Under the pieces are notes generated by a model, which saw only the letters and a program-made list of their open reading frames with translations, was not told the origin of the DNA and made no database searches. A program made the position numbers and the translations under genes. A DNA stretch of 64,000 bases from Stutzerimonas kirkiae (GTDB lineage Bacteria > Pseudomonadota > Gammaproteobacteria > Pseudomonadales > Pseudomonadaceae): positions 35,072 through 99,071 of the forward strand of contig NZ_QJUO01000015.1 of NCBI RefSeq assembly GCF_004327335.1, given 5' to 3'. Below are positions 37,755-46,488 of this stretch, one piece after another; within the stretch, counting starts at the first letter, position 1, and every line of letters begins with the position of its first letter.

Positions 37755-37763
37755 GAAAAGCGC

Positions 37764-38642
37764 ATGGCATCCGAGTCGATCGCACAATCCATCTGGCAGG
37801 CGCGCCGCCGCCAGGCCGCCCTGGGGCTGCGGCGCTTCGCCGGCAACCGTTCGGCGCTGGCCGGCTCGCTGATCCTGCTGGCGCTGCTGCTGGTGGCGTT
37901 GCTGGCGCCCTGGCTGGCGCCGGGCGACTACAACGCCCAGGACCTCGGGCGTACCCTGCTGGCGCCTTCGGCACAGTACTGGCTGGGCACCGACGAGCTG
38001 GGGCGGGATATCCTCGCGCGGCTGATCCACGGCACCCGCCTGACGCTCTATATCGCCGTGCTCTGCGCGCTGATCGTGGCACCGGTCGGCCTGCTGGTCG
38101 GGGTCGCCGCCGGCTATTTCGGCGGCTGGACCGACCGTGTGCTGATGCGCGTGGTGGACGTGTTCCTGGCCTTCCCCGGGCTGATCCTGGCGCTGGCGTT
38201 TTCCGCCGCGCTGGGGCCGGGCATCGAGAACGCGGTGCTGGCCATTTCCCTCGCCGCCTGGCCGCCCATCGCCCGCCTGGCGCGGGCGGAAACCCTGAGC
38301 ATCCGCAATGCCGACTACATTTCCGCGGCGCGCCTGCTCGGCGCCTCGCACTTGCGGCTGATCGTCCGCCACATCATGCCGCTGTGCCTGCCGTCGGTGG
38401 TGGTGCGGGTGACGCTGAACATGGCGGCGATCGTCCTTGCCGCCGCCGGCCTGGGCTTTCTCGGCCTCGGCGCGCAGCCACCGAGCCCTGAATGGGGGGC
38501 GATGCTCGCCAGTGGCCGCGAATACGGCCTGACCGCCTGGTGGGTGGCCGCCGCACCGGGCTGCGCGATCCTGCTCGCCAGCCTGGCCTTCAACCTGTTC
38601 GGCGACGGCCTGCGCGACGCCCTGGACCCACGCCATGACTGA
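37764..38642 (+). CDS. Peptide-type ABC transporter permease (DppC/OppC class)
   Basis: A 292-residue second permease with the N-terminal OppC_N helix (LAGSLILLALLLVALLAPWLAPGDYNAQDLGRTLLAPSAQYWLGTDELGRDIL) and the coupling loop ADYISAARLLGASHLRLIVRHIMPLCLPSV. The stretch YWLGTDELGRDILARLIHGTR is the DppC/OppC hallmark. It starts 9 bases after the first permease and overlaps the following ATPase gene by 8 bases. Confidence 0.94.
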   Translation: MASESIAQSIWQARRRQAALGLRRFAGNRSALAGSLILLALLLVALLAPWLAPGDYNAQDLGRTLLAPSAQYWLGTDELGRDILARLIHGTRLTLYIAVLCALIVAPVGLLVGVAAGYFGGWTDRVLMRVVDVFLAFPGLILALAFSAALGPGIENAVLAISLAAWPPIARLARAETLSIRNADYISAARLLGASHLRLIVRHIMPLCLPSVVVRVTLNMAAIVLAAAGLGFLGLGAQPPSPEWGAMLASGREYGLTAWWVAAAPGCAILLASLAFNLFGDGLRDALDPRHD

Positions 38643-39489
38643 GCTGCTCGACGTACAGGAACTGCATATCCATTTCAGCGGCGCCCGTGGCATCAGCCAT
38701 GCGGTGCGCGGCGTCAGCTTCCAACTGGCGCGCGGCGAGAAGCTCGGCATCGTCGGCGAGTCCGGCTCGGGCAAGTCGCAGACCGCCCGCGCCCTGCTGA
38801 AGATCACCGCCCGGGGCGGCACGGTCAGCGCGCGCCGGCTGGATTTCGCCGGCACCGACCTGCTGGCCGCCAGCGAACGGCAGATGCAGCAGATTCGCGG
38901 GCGGCGTATCTCGATGATCCTGCAGGACCCGAAGTTCTCCCTCAACCCGCTGATGCGCGTCGGCGAGCAGATCGCCGAGACCTGGCGCCTGCATCACCCG
39001 CGGGCCAGGGGCGAGGCGCGCCAGCGCAGCCTGGCGATGCTGGAGGCGGTGCATATCCGCGACCCCGAGCGGGTCTACCGGCTGTACCCGCATGAAGTCT
39101 CCGGCGGCATGGGACAGCGCATCATGATCGCCATGATGCTGATCACCGAGCCGGAGCTGATCATCGCCGACGAGCCGACCTCGGCGCTGGATGTCACCGT
39201 GCGCCGGCAGATCCTCGGTATCCTCGACGAACTGCTGCAACGCCAGGGCTCCAGCCTGCTGCTGATCAGCCACGACCTGGACCTGGTGGCCGGCTTCTGC
39301 GACCGCATCCTGGTGATGTACGCCGGGCGCGTGGTCGAGCAATTGCCGGCCAGCCAGTTGCAGCAGGCGCGCCACCCCTATACCCGCGCCCTGCTGGCCA
39401 GCCGCCCGAGCCTGGAGTACCCGCAGGAGCTGCTGCCGGTGCCGCAGCGCACGCCGGAGTGGCTGTTGCCGCTGGAGGAGCAGCCATGA
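38635..39489 (+). CDS. Peptide-type ABC transporter ATP-binding protein (DppD/OppD class)
   Basis: A 284-residue ATPase. Walker A GESGSGKSQ (about 39-47; the usual final Thr/Ser position carries Gln after Ser), signature SGGMGQR, Walker B LIIADEPTSALDVT, His switch LLISHDLDLV. The C-terminal oligopeptide extension (HPYTRALLASRPSLEY, then LPVPQRTPEW) typical of peptide transporters is present but lacks the Cys cluster of OppD iron-sulfur variants. It overlaps the next gene by four bases. Confidence 0.93.
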   Translation: MTELLDVQELHIHFSGARGISHAVRGVSFQLARGEKLGIVGESGSGKSQTARALLKITARGGTVSARRLDFAGTDLLAASERQMQQIRGRRISMILQDPKFSLNPLMRVGEQIAETWRLHHPRARGEARQRSLAMLEAVHIRDPERVYRLYPHEVSGGMGQRIMIAMMLITEPELIIADEPTSALDVTVRRQILGILDELLQRQGSSLLLISHDLDLVAGFCDRILVMYAGRVVEQLPASQLQQARHPYTRALLASRPSLEYPQELLPVPQRTPEWLLPLEEQP

Positions 39490-40214
39490 GTGCGTTGCTG
39501 GAAGTGGAGAAGCTGGCGATCGCCTATGGCGGCCACGCGGTGGTCAAGGGCGTTTCCTTCCAGATCGAGCGGGGCGCCGCCTATGGGCTGATCGGCGAGT
39601 CCGGTTGCGGCAAGTCGAGCATCCTGCGCGGCCTGGCCGGTTTGCACGGCTACAGTGGCAGCGCGCGACTGGATGGCCAGCCGCTGGGCGAGTTGCGCGG
39701 CAAGACGCTGGCGCGGCGGGTGCAGATGGTGTTCCAGGACCCCTACGCCTCGCTGCACCCGCGCAAGACCGTGGAGCAGGTGCTGGGCGAACCGCTGCTC
39801 ATCCATCGCATTGGCGACGTGCAACGGCGGGTGCTGGCGATCCTCGACGAGGTGGGCCTGGGTGCGGCGTTCCGCTTCCGCTACCCCCATGAGCTGTCCG
39901 GCGGCCAGCGCCAGCGCGTGGCCATCGCACGTGCCCTGATTCTGCAGCCGGAACTGCTGCTGCTCGACGAGCCGACCTCGGCGCTGGACGTCTCGGTGCA
40001 GGCCGAAGTGCTCAACCTGCTGAAACGCCTGCTGCGCGAACGCAACCTCGGCTACCTGCTGGTCAGCCACGACCTGGCGGTGGTCGCCCACCTCTGCGGG
40101 CACCTGGGGCTGATGCACCAGGGCCGCATCATTGAGGCACTTAGCGCCGCCCAGGTCCGCGCCGGCATCGCCGAGCAGCCCTATACCCGCGAGTTCTTCG
40201 CCGCCAGCCGTTGA
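39486..40214 (+). CDS. Peptide-type ABC transporter ATP-binding protein (DppF/OppF class)
   Basis: A 242-residue second ATPase. Walker A GESGCGKSS, VQMVFQDPYASLHPRKTVEQVL (Q-loop in the OppF style), signature LSGGQRQR, Walker B LLLLDEPTSALDVS, switch LVSHDLAVV. It is short for the OppF group, without the C-terminal oligopeptide domain. Last gene of the importer; it ends just before the convergent regulator gene. Confidence 0.93.
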   Translation: MSALLEVEKLAIAYGGHAVVKGVSFQIERGAAYGLIGESGCGKSSILRGLAGLHGYSGSARLDGQPLGELRGKTLARRVQMVFQDPYASLHPRKTVEQVLGEPLLIHRIGDVQRRVLAILDEVGLGAAFRFRYPHELSGGQRQRVAIARALILQPELLLLDEPTSALDVSVQAEVLNLLKRLLRERNLGYLLVSHDLAVVAHLCGHLGLMHQGRIIEALSAAQVRAGIAEQPYTREFFAASR

Positions 40215-40220
40215 GGCGGA

Positions 40221-40580
40221 TTACAGCGAGAAATGCCCGATGGTTTCGTCGTAGAAGCGCTCGAGGCGCTCCGTCAGCGGCGCGGTCAGGGCAATCTGCC
40301 GTACGCGCTTGTCGTGTTCGGCTTCCGACTCCGTCAGCAACCCCTGGTCGATCAGGTGCTGCACATATTTGACGGCGGTGCGCCGGCTGATGCCGGGCAT
40401 GAAGCTGTAGAGATCCGTCTTGTTCAGGGGATGCCCGCGGCGCAGCCACATATGCGTGAGCAGGTCGCTGTAGCTCAGGTCGTTCAGGCCTATGTCGCTG
40501 AACAGGGCGATCCAGCTTTCGTCCATCGCGATCAGAGCCTGTGCGACGGTTTGGCGATTGCGCTGAGTGGTGCTGATCAT
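40221..40580 (-). CDS. Small winged-helix (MarR-like) transcriptional regulator
   Basis: A 119-residue protein predicted to be a DNA-binding wHTH: TVAQALIAMDESWIALFSDIGLNDLSYSDLLTHMWLRRGHPLNKTDLYSFMPGISRRTAVKYVQHLIDQGLLTESEAEHDKRVRQIALT. The ISRRTAVKYVQHLIDQGLL segment is the recognition helix, and DKRVRQIALT the wing, as in MarR-type and PadR-like regulators. ATG 40580 is preferred; GTG 40640 would add 20 residues and place an operator inside the gene. Divergent from the TIM-barrel/binding-protein/oxygenase genes, with which it shares a repeat-rich control region. Confidence 0.8.
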   Translation of the reverse strand: MISTTQRNRQTVAQALIAMDESWIALFSDIGLNDLSYSDLLTHMWLRRGHPLNKTDLYSFMPGISRRTAVKYVQHLIDQGLLTESEAEHDKRVRQIALTAPLTERLERFYDETIGHFSL

Positions 40581-40625
40581 GGTTCCGTCATCTTCCGTTG
40601 CGCCGGCTTGAATATAGTGCAAGTT

Positions 40626-40639
40626 TGCATATTTATGCA
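40626..40639. promoter_or_regulatory. Inverted repeat TGCATA-TT-TATGCA, candidate operator 1
   Basis: Perfect 6+2+6 inverted repeat in the divergent region, 46 bases upstream of the regulator ATG. An adjacent TTGCA-like copy (GCAAGTTTGCA) overlaps its left side. It shares the TGCA core and 2-base spacing with operator 2, as expected for one dimeric wHTH protein. Confidence 0.55.
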
Positions 40640-40691
40640 CCGTATGGAGGCGTGACAGATAGCCTCATGTTGGTTTGCAATATTCACTTAC

Positions 40692-40705
40692 ATGCAAAAT
40701 TGCAT
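40692..40705. promoter_or_regulatory. Inverted repeat ATGCAA-AA-TTGCAT, candidate operator 2
   Basis: Perfect 6+2+6 inverted repeat about 90 bases upstream of the TIM-barrel gene. A further near copy (GGTTTGCAATATTCAC) lies at about 40673-40688. Two dyads with the same core on the two sides of a divergent promoter region suggest that the neighbouring wHTH protein controls both transcripts. Confidence 0.6.
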
Positions 40706-40795
40706 GAAAAATAACACCTTAGTGCCAGGCTGGGAATACTGGCACATGGGTTGCTATTGCTCTCTCGTCGGCTCATGGCGAGCCTGGAGAGAGCG

Positions 40796-41677
40796 ATGCA
40801 GTTTAAGTTATTCAAAACCCTGTGGGGGAGTTCCGGTTCATTGCCGCAATCGGTACGCGAGGCGCTGGAAGCCGGTTTCGATGGTATCGAAGGGCCGGCG
40901 CCGAGCGATCCCGTGCTGCGCGATGAGATGGCGATGGCCCTGGAGGCAGACGGCCTTGGCTACATTGCCGAGGTATGCACCGGTGGCAGCTATGTGCCCG
41001 AGCGCCGGGCCACGCCCGCCGAGCACCTGGCCGACCTGGAGCGGAAAATAGTCGAAGCCGCGCCATTGCGGCCACTGCTGCTGAATGTCATGGCGGGCTG
41101 CGATGGCTGGCCGCTGGAGACGCAGTATGGGTTCTTTGCCGATGCCCAGGAAATCGGCGCCCGGTATGGCGTGACGCTGAGCTTCGAGACCCACCGCAGC
41201 CGCTCGATGTTCAACCCCTGGGCCACCGAGGCGATCGTGCGGCGCCTGCCGTCGCTGCGCCTGACGGCGGATATCAGCCACTGGATAGTCGTCACCGAGC
41301 GCCTGCTGGATGCCGAGCCGGACTGGCAACTGCTGCTGGAGCTTGCCGGGAATGTCCATCACCTGCATGGCCGCGTGGGTTATCCGCAGGGCCCGCAGGT
41401 GCCCCATCCCGCCGCCCCGGAATACGCCGACTGCCTGGCCTTCCACCAGCGCTTCTGGGAAGAGGCCTGGCGTTCGCAGCTCCAGCGTGGCTACGCGATC
41501 AGCAGCATGACCCCGGAATTCGGTCCGGACCGCTATCTGCACACCCTGCCATTCACCGACCAGCCGGTGGCGGACCTCTGGCAGGTCAACCGCTGGATGG
41601 GCGCGTGCGAACGCGAGCACTTCCAACGCTTCAGCAAAGAATCCACCGACCCGTACCTGCCGAGGGACTATCCATGA
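40796..41677 (+). CDS. TIM-barrel sugar-phosphate isomerase/epimerase-like protein
   Basis: A 293-residue protein of the xylose-isomerase-like TIM-barrel superfamily (AP_endonuc_2). It has SLPQSVREALEAGFDGIEGPAP and the metal-site style strands GVTLSFETHRSRSMFNP (Glu, His), LRLTADISHW (Asp, His), VHHLHGRVGYPQGPQVPHP (His). The start at 40796 has GGAGAG upstream. The substrate is unknown; the family includes isomerases, epimerases and lyases. The stop overlaps the next start (ATGA), so it is translationally coupled to the binding-protein gene. Confidence 0.85.
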   Translation: MQFKLFKTLWGSSGSLPQSVREALEAGFDGIEGPAPSDPVLRDEMAMALEADGLGYIAEVCTGGSYVPERRATPAEHLADLERKIVEAAPLRPLLLNVMAGCDGWPLETQYGFFADAQEIGARYGVTLSFETHRSRSMFNPWATEAIVRRLPSLRLTADISHWIVVTERLLDAEPDWQLLLELAGNVHHLHGRVGYPQGPQVPHPAAPEYADCLAFHQRFWEEAWRSQLQRGYAISSMTPEFGPDRYLHTLPFTDQPVADLWQVNRWMGACEREHFQRFSKESTDPYLPRDYP

Positions 41678-42735
41678 AGATCATCCGTAGCATGAGCAAA
41701 CACCTGGCCGTCGCCATCCTGGGGGTGCTGGCGTGTTCCGCACAGGCCGCCGAGCCGTTCCGCCTGGCCTGGTCGCTGTACCCGGCCTATATGCCGTGGG
41801 ACTACGCCAGCCGCTCCGGGATCGTCGATAAATGGGCGAAGAAGTACGGTATCGAAATCGAGGTGGTGCAGGTCAACGACTACGTCGAGGCCATCAACCA
41901 GTACAGCGCGGGCGGTTTCGACGCCTGCATGATGGCGACCATGGATGCCCTGACCATTCCGGCGGCGGCCGGGGTGGATTCGACGGTGCTGTCGGTGGTG
42001 GACTATTCCAACGGCAACGACGTCATCATCCTCAAGGACGGTGAATCCCTGCAGGACCTGAAGGGCAAGAAGATCAACCTGATCGAGTATTCGATCTCCC
42101 ATTACTTCCTGGCCCGGGCACTGCAGACGGTTGGCATGAGCGAGCGCGACGTGACGCTGGTCAACACCTCCGATGCCGACATGCTGGCGCTGTACGCGCA
42201 GCCTTCGATAGAGGCCATGGTGACCTGGAACCCGATGGCCAGCGCGATCCTGGAGCGCGACGACGCCCGCAATGTGTTCGACTCGAGGAAGATGCCCGGC
42301 GAGCTGACCGACAGCATCATCGTCAATACCCGTACCCTCGAAGAGCACCCGGCCCTGGGCAAGGCGCTGATCGGCGCCTGGTTCGAGACACTGGCCATCA
42401 TGCAGCGCGATGACGAGCAGGGGCGCCTGGCCCGCGAGGCCATGGGGCAGGCGGCGGGAACCGACCTGGAGGGTTATGAGCGGCAACTGCAGGCCACCCA
42501 TCTGTACGACCAGCCAGCCGGTGTCGTCGACCTGATGGCGGGCGCCGAACTGCAGGACTCGATGGCCAGCATCGCGCGCTTTTCCTTCGACAAGGGCCTG
42601 CTTGGCAACGGCGCCGCTTCGGCCGAGGCGATAGGCATCGCCTACCCGGGAGGAAAGGTCTGGGGTGACAGGGGAAACGTGAAGCTGCGCTTCGATGACC
42701 GTTACACGGGCATGGCCGCCAATGGCGAGCTTTGA
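41674..42735 (+). CDS. NitT/TauT-type ABC substrate-binding protein, without transporter partners
   Basis: A 353-residue periplasmic protein with signal peptide ending CSAQAAEP. The fold resembles NMT1/SsuA/TauA proteins: FRLAWSLYPAYMPWDYASRSGIVDKWAKKYGIEIEVVQVNDYVEAINQYSAGGFDACMMATMDALTIPAAAGVDSTVLSVVDYSNGNDVIIL, then DLKGKKINLIEYSISHYFLARAL, DADMLALYAQPSIEAMVTWNPMAS. Related proteins bind sulfonates, nitrate, urea-type or pyrimidine-precursor ligands. No permease or ATPase gene adjoins, so it either uses a transporter elsewhere or acts as a sensor. Confidence 0.87.
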   Translation: MKIIRSMSKHLAVAILGVLACSAQAAEPFRLAWSLYPAYMPWDYASRSGIVDKWAKKYGIEIEVVQVNDYVEAINQYSAGGFDACMMATMDALTIPAAAGVDSTVLSVVDYSNGNDVIILKDGESLQDLKGKKINLIEYSISHYFLARALQTVGMSERDVTLVNTSDADMLALYAQPSIEAMVTWNPMASAILERDDARNVFDSRKMPGELTDSIIVNTRTLEEHPALGKALIGAWFETLAIMQRDDEQGRLAREAMGQAAGTDLEGYERQLQATHLYDQPAGVVDLMAGAELQDSMASIARFSFDKGLLGNGAASAEAIGIAYPGGKVWGDRGNVKLRFDDRYTGMAANGEL

Positions 42736-42804
42736 AGGCCCGCCGGTTGCCAACACAGGTGCCGTCGGCGCCTTCCCATCTGGAATCGATTGCGAAGAAT
42801 GACC

Positions 42805-43857
42805 ATGAACGATCAGAAATCCTTCAATGAAATCCCCACGCTGGATGTCGCGCCGCTGATCGCCGGCCCGCAGGACCCGGCGTATTCGGACTGCGTCCGG
42901 ACACTGGCCGACGCCGCTCATCATGTGGGCTTCGCGCAACTGATCGGGCACGGCCTGGAGGGCAGGCAGGCGAGGCTGCTGGACGCGACCAGGCGGTTCT
43001 TCGCGCTGCCCGAGGCGGAAAAGATGCAGGTCTATATCGGCAACTCCGACAATCACCGGGGCTATGTGCCATTCGGCGAGGAAATCATGGCGTCCGGCAT
43101 CCCGGACACCAAGGAAGCCTTCGACCTGTCCCTCGACCTGCCGCCGGAGCATCCCGCGGTCAAGGCCGGCACGCCGTTGCTCGGCCCCAATCAATGGCCA
43201 CGGCTCGAAGGCTTCCGGGAGTCCGTGATGGACTACTACGATGCGGTCTTCGCGCTGGGCAAGGTGATCTTCCGCGCCTTCGCCGTGGGCCTGGGGCAGG
43301 ACCCGGAGTTGTTCCTGCGCTATGTCAGCACGCCGCCGTCCCAGTTGCGCCTGCTGCACTACCCCAACAACGAGGATGCGGTCGACCGACCGGGGATCGG
43401 CGAGCATACCGATTACGAATGCTTCACCCTGCTGAAGCCGACTGCGCCCGGACTGGAGGTGTTCAATACGGATGGCGAATGGATTTCCGTACCCTACGAC
43501 CCCGATGCACTGGTGCTGAACATCGGCGACCTGCTGGAGCTGTGGACCAATGGCTACTATGTCGCCACCAGCCACAGGGTGCGCAAGGTCAGGCAGGAGC
43601 GCTATGCATTCCCGCTGTTCTTCACCGTGGACTACCACACGGAGGTCGCGCCCCTGGAGGCCTTCAAGGACGCCGCGGGTAGCGATAACGCCAGGGCGGT
43701 GGTTTCCGGCGAGCACCTCAGGGCGCAGACGATGCAGAGCTTCCGCTATATGCTTGAACGCCTCCAGCGCGGCGAGGCGAGCCTGCCAACGGATGCCCTG
43801 CCTTACTATTCACTGGGGCGGGAGGCCGAGACCCTAGAACCCCAGCGTAGCCGATAG
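42805..43857 (+). CDS. Isopenicillin-N-synthase-like 2-oxoglutarate/Fe(II) oxygenase
   Basis: A 350-residue non-heme iron oxygenase. Motifs: the N-terminal DIOX_N part (IPTLDVAPLIAG, ADAAHHVGFAQLIGHGL, ATRRFFALPEAEKMQV), then PGIGEHTDYECFTLLKPTAPGLEVFNTDGEWISVPYDPDALVLNIGDLLELWTNGYYVATSHRV. The HTD and distal His (ATSHRV) are the iron ligands, and the RYAFPLFF region carries the 2-oxoglutarate-binding Arg. Start options are TTG 42790, ATG 42799 and ATG 42805; GAAG spacing favours 42805. The last 24 bases overlap the convergent receptor gene. Substrate unknown. Confidence 0.87.
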   Translation: MNDQKSFNEIPTLDVAPLIAGPQDPAYSDCVRTLADAAHHVGFAQLIGHGLEGRQARLLDATRRFFALPEAEKMQVYIGNSDNHRGYVPFGEEIMASGIPDTKEAFDLSLDLPPEHPAVKAGTPLLGPNQWPRLEGFRESVMDYYDAVFALGKVIFRAFAVGLGQDPELFLRYVSTPPSQLRLLHYPNNEDAVDRPGIGEHTDYECFTLLKPTAPGLEVFNTDGEWISVPYDPDALVLNIGDLLELWTNGYYVATSHRVRKVRQERYAFPLFFTVDYHTEVAPLEAFKDAAGSDNARAVVSGEHLRAQTMQSFRYMLERLQRGEASLPTDALPYYSLGREAETLEPQRSR

Positions 43858-46212
43858 CTGTATCTGGCGCGGATCGCCCACGGCGACGTAATACTGGTTG
43901 ACCGCCGAAGGATAGTACTGGCGGTCGAACAGGTTCTTCACATTGAGCTGCAGGCCCAGGTCATGTGCGCCGATGCGGGTATCGTAGGCGATAAAGGCAT
44001 CGGCCACGGTGTAGGACGGCAGTTCGAAGGAGTCGGCGGCGTCGCCGGCGCGCTTGCCGACGTAGCGGGCGCCACTGCCCAGGCGCAGGCCGTCGCCACC
44101 GAGCACTGGGCCGGCATCGTAGACCAGCGACAGCGAGGCGACGTTCTTCGCTACGTTCTGCACAGGGTTGCCCTTGTACTGCGGGTCCTTGCTCACTTGC
44201 GCATCCAGCCAGGCGTAGCTGCCGATCAGGCTCCAGCGTTCGCCGAGCTGACCGCTGATATCCAGCTCCAGGCCGCGGGAGTCGACCTTGCCGGCGGCGC
44301 GGCGGAAGGTGTCGCCATTGCTGTCGGTGTCGGTGACCATCACGTTGCGTTTCTCGATATCGAACAGCGCCAGGGTGGCAGTGAAACGCTCCGCCATGGC
44401 CAGCTTGCCGCCGATCTCCCAGGATTTGCCTTCCTCCGGCGCGATGGAGGCGTCGACCACACTTATCCCGGCCAGGGGCGCGATGCTGGAGTTGGGCTTG
44501 AACGACTCGGAATAGCTGGCGTACAGCGAGGCCTGTTCGCTGATTTTGTAGACCACGCCCGCGCGCGGCACCCAGGTCTGGCCATTGAGGTTGGTGTTGA
44601 CATCGAATGGCCGGCCACGCCCGGCGTACTGGTCATAGATCATGTAGCGGCCGCCGGCGACCAGGATCCATCGTTCGTTCAGGTGCCAGGAGTCCTGCAG
44701 GAAGATCGAATCGGTGCGCAGCAGGTCGGTCTGGTCGCTGGCCCCAGGGTCGGCTACCGACGAGGGCTGTGCGGTGCCATAGAGCGGGTCGTTGTAGTCG
44801 AGCAGATTGTTGCCGCCACGGATCAGGTCGGCGCGGTAGATCTTGCGCTTCTCGCTGTCGATACCGAGCACCAGTTCGTGGCGGAAACCACCGAACTCCA
44901 CGTCGCCAAGCAGGCTGGCGGTGGCGAAGCTGTCGCTACTGATGGCGCCATGGGTACCGTCGATACGGCGGGTCACGCGGCCTGTATCGGTGTTCACGGC
45001 GGTTACGCGAGCCTGGTTGTCGTCATAGGTTTCGCGACTCCAGCCGTAGGCGAAGTTCGCCTTCCAGGCATCGTCGAGCTGGTGCTCGACGGCGAAGCGC
45101 CAGAGGTCGGAGCGGCCTTCGGTGATGTTGAGGGTATCGTCCAGGCGGCGGGTATAGGGGATGTCCAATGGCTTCATGGTCGTGGGATTCAGCGCCGTGC
45201 CACGGTCGAAGGGGGTTTCGAACTCCCGGTGCTCATAGGACAGGCTGGCCGTGGTGCGCTCGCCGTACCAGGCCAGTGAGGGCGCCACCAGGGTCTGGCG
45301 GTACTGGCCGAATTCGCGCCAGTACTCGTTGTCGTCGTGGTCGAGGATCAGCCGGTAGGCCAGGCCGCTGTCGGCCAGGGCACCGGTGCTGTCCAGCGTG
45401 CCGCCTGCGCCCTGCTTGCCGTGGGCATAGGCGGAGGTGCGCACGGTGATTTCGTTGCGCTGCTGCAACTGTGGCTTCTTGCTCACCACGTTGACCACGC
45501 CACCCGGATCCTGGATGCCATAGAGCAGCGACGCCGGCCCCTTGAGCACTTCCACACGCTCGGCGCTGGCGCCCAGGTTGCGCCCAAGTACCGAGGGCAG
45601 GCCGTCGCGCATGATCGAGCCATCGCGGTTGTCACCGAAGCCACGTTTCAACACCGCGTCCTGGGTGCTGCCGAGGGTATTGGCCTGGGTGATGCCGCTG
45701 ACATTGTTCAGCGCATCGTCGAGGTTGCGCGGCTGCTGGTCGCGCAGCACCTGCTCGGGGACCACGTTGATCGTCTGCGGGACTTCCAGGGCGCTGGCGC
45801 TGCCACGGGTGATCGCGGCGTTGGCCGGAGGCTGGTAGGCGTTGCGGCGGCTGGACTCGATGTAGGTGGAGTTCAGCTCCAGGCTGTTCGCGGCGGCCAG
45901 CACGTAGCTGCCATCGGCCTGGCGCTGCGCACTGAGGCCGTGCCCGCGCAGTAGCGCTTCCAGGCCGGCGTCGGCGGCGTAATCGCCGCTCAGGCCGGGA
46001 CCGCTGCGGCCATCGGTCAGCGCGGCGTTGCCGACCAGCACGATGCCGGCCTGTTCGGCGAACTGCGCCAGTTGCGCGGTCAGCGTGCCGGCGGCGATGG
46101 CATAGTGGCGCTGGTTGTCCGCGAAGCCACCCGGGCTGTGCAACAGCCCGCCACAGGCCAGGGTGATCGCCAGCGCCAATGGGCGCAGGGGAAGGGAAGT
46201 TCGGGTGCTCAT
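43834..46212 (-). CDS. TonB-dependent siderophore receptor with signalling domain, third module
   Basis: A 792-residue receptor: signal peptide ending GGFADNQ, STN domain (HYAIAAGTLTAQLAQFAEQAGIVLVGNAALTDG), then plug SALEVPQTINVVPEQVLRDQQPRNLDDALNNVSGI, VLKRGFGDNRDGSIMRDGLPSVLG, VEVLKGPASLLYGIQDPGGVVNVVSKKP, and a barrel ending IQLSATLGF (terminal Phe). The plug motifs (VEVLKGPASLLYG-x2-x-PGG) are those of classical ferric-siderophore receptors such as FoxA, FpvA and FemA. FecR and sigma genes lie upstream on the same strand. The ligand is unknown. Confidence 0.92.
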   Translation of the reverse strand: MSTRTSLPLRPLALAITLACGGLLHSPGGFADNQRHYAIAAGTLTAQLAQFAEQAGIVLVGNAALTDGRSGPGLSGDYAADAGLEALLRGHGLSAQRQADGSYVLAAANSLELNSTYIESSRRNAYQPPANAAITRGSASALEVPQTINVVPEQVLRDQQPRNLDDALNNVSGITQANTLGSTQDAVLKRGFGDNRDGSIMRDGLPSVLGRNLGASAERVEVLKGPASLLYGIQDPGGVVNVVSKKPQLQQRNEITVRTSAYAHGKQGAGGTLDSTGALADSGLAYRLILDHDDNEYWREFGQYRQTLVAPSLAWYGERTTASLSYEHREFETPFDRGTALNPTTMKPLDIPYTRRLDDTLNITEGRSDLWRFAVEHQLDDAWKANFAYGWSRETYDDNQARVTAVNTDTGRVTRRIDGTHGAISSDSFATASLLGDVEFGGFRHELVLGIDSEKRKIYRADLIRGGNNLLDYNDPLYGTAQPSSVADPGASDQTDLLRTDSIFLQDSWHLNERWILVAGGRYMIYDQYAGRGRPFDVNTNLNGQTWVPRAGVVYKISEQASLYASYSESFKPNSSIAPLAGISVVDASIAPEEGKSWEIGGKLAMAERFTATLALFDIEKRNVMVTDTDSNGDTFRRAAGKVDSRGLELDISGQLGERWSLIGSYAWLDAQVSKDPQYKGNPVQNVAKNVASLSLVYDAGPVLGGDGLRLGSGARYVGKRAGDAADSFELPSYTVADAFIAYDTRIGAHDLGLQLNVKNLFDRQYYPSAVNQYYVAVGDPRQIQLSATLGF

Positions 46213-46488
46213 GCTCGGTCTCCGTGGGGAAGCACTGTGGTTTTCCTCTACACCGAACGAGCGCCGCGAAAGGGGAACCACAGGAGCAGCCGCAAGCTGC
46301 AAGCCATAAGTTGGAAGCGATGCCCCGAGTGGGATTGTCGGAACCAGTTGACGATTTTCCCGCGTGAATTGACTCGGTTAGCGTGACGATGCCGAGTATC
46401 GGCTTCGGGCAGGGCGCGCCGCGCACCTGGGCGGAGAAGCCGGTGCGCATGGCGCACCCTGCGGCGGTCTTGGCCCGTGAACCGGTTC

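Noticed and set aside
46213..46488. FecI-type promoter for the third receptor
   Set aside because: A GGAAAA occurs on the reverse strand, but only about 35 bases before the start, leaving no proper -10. I did not annotate it.
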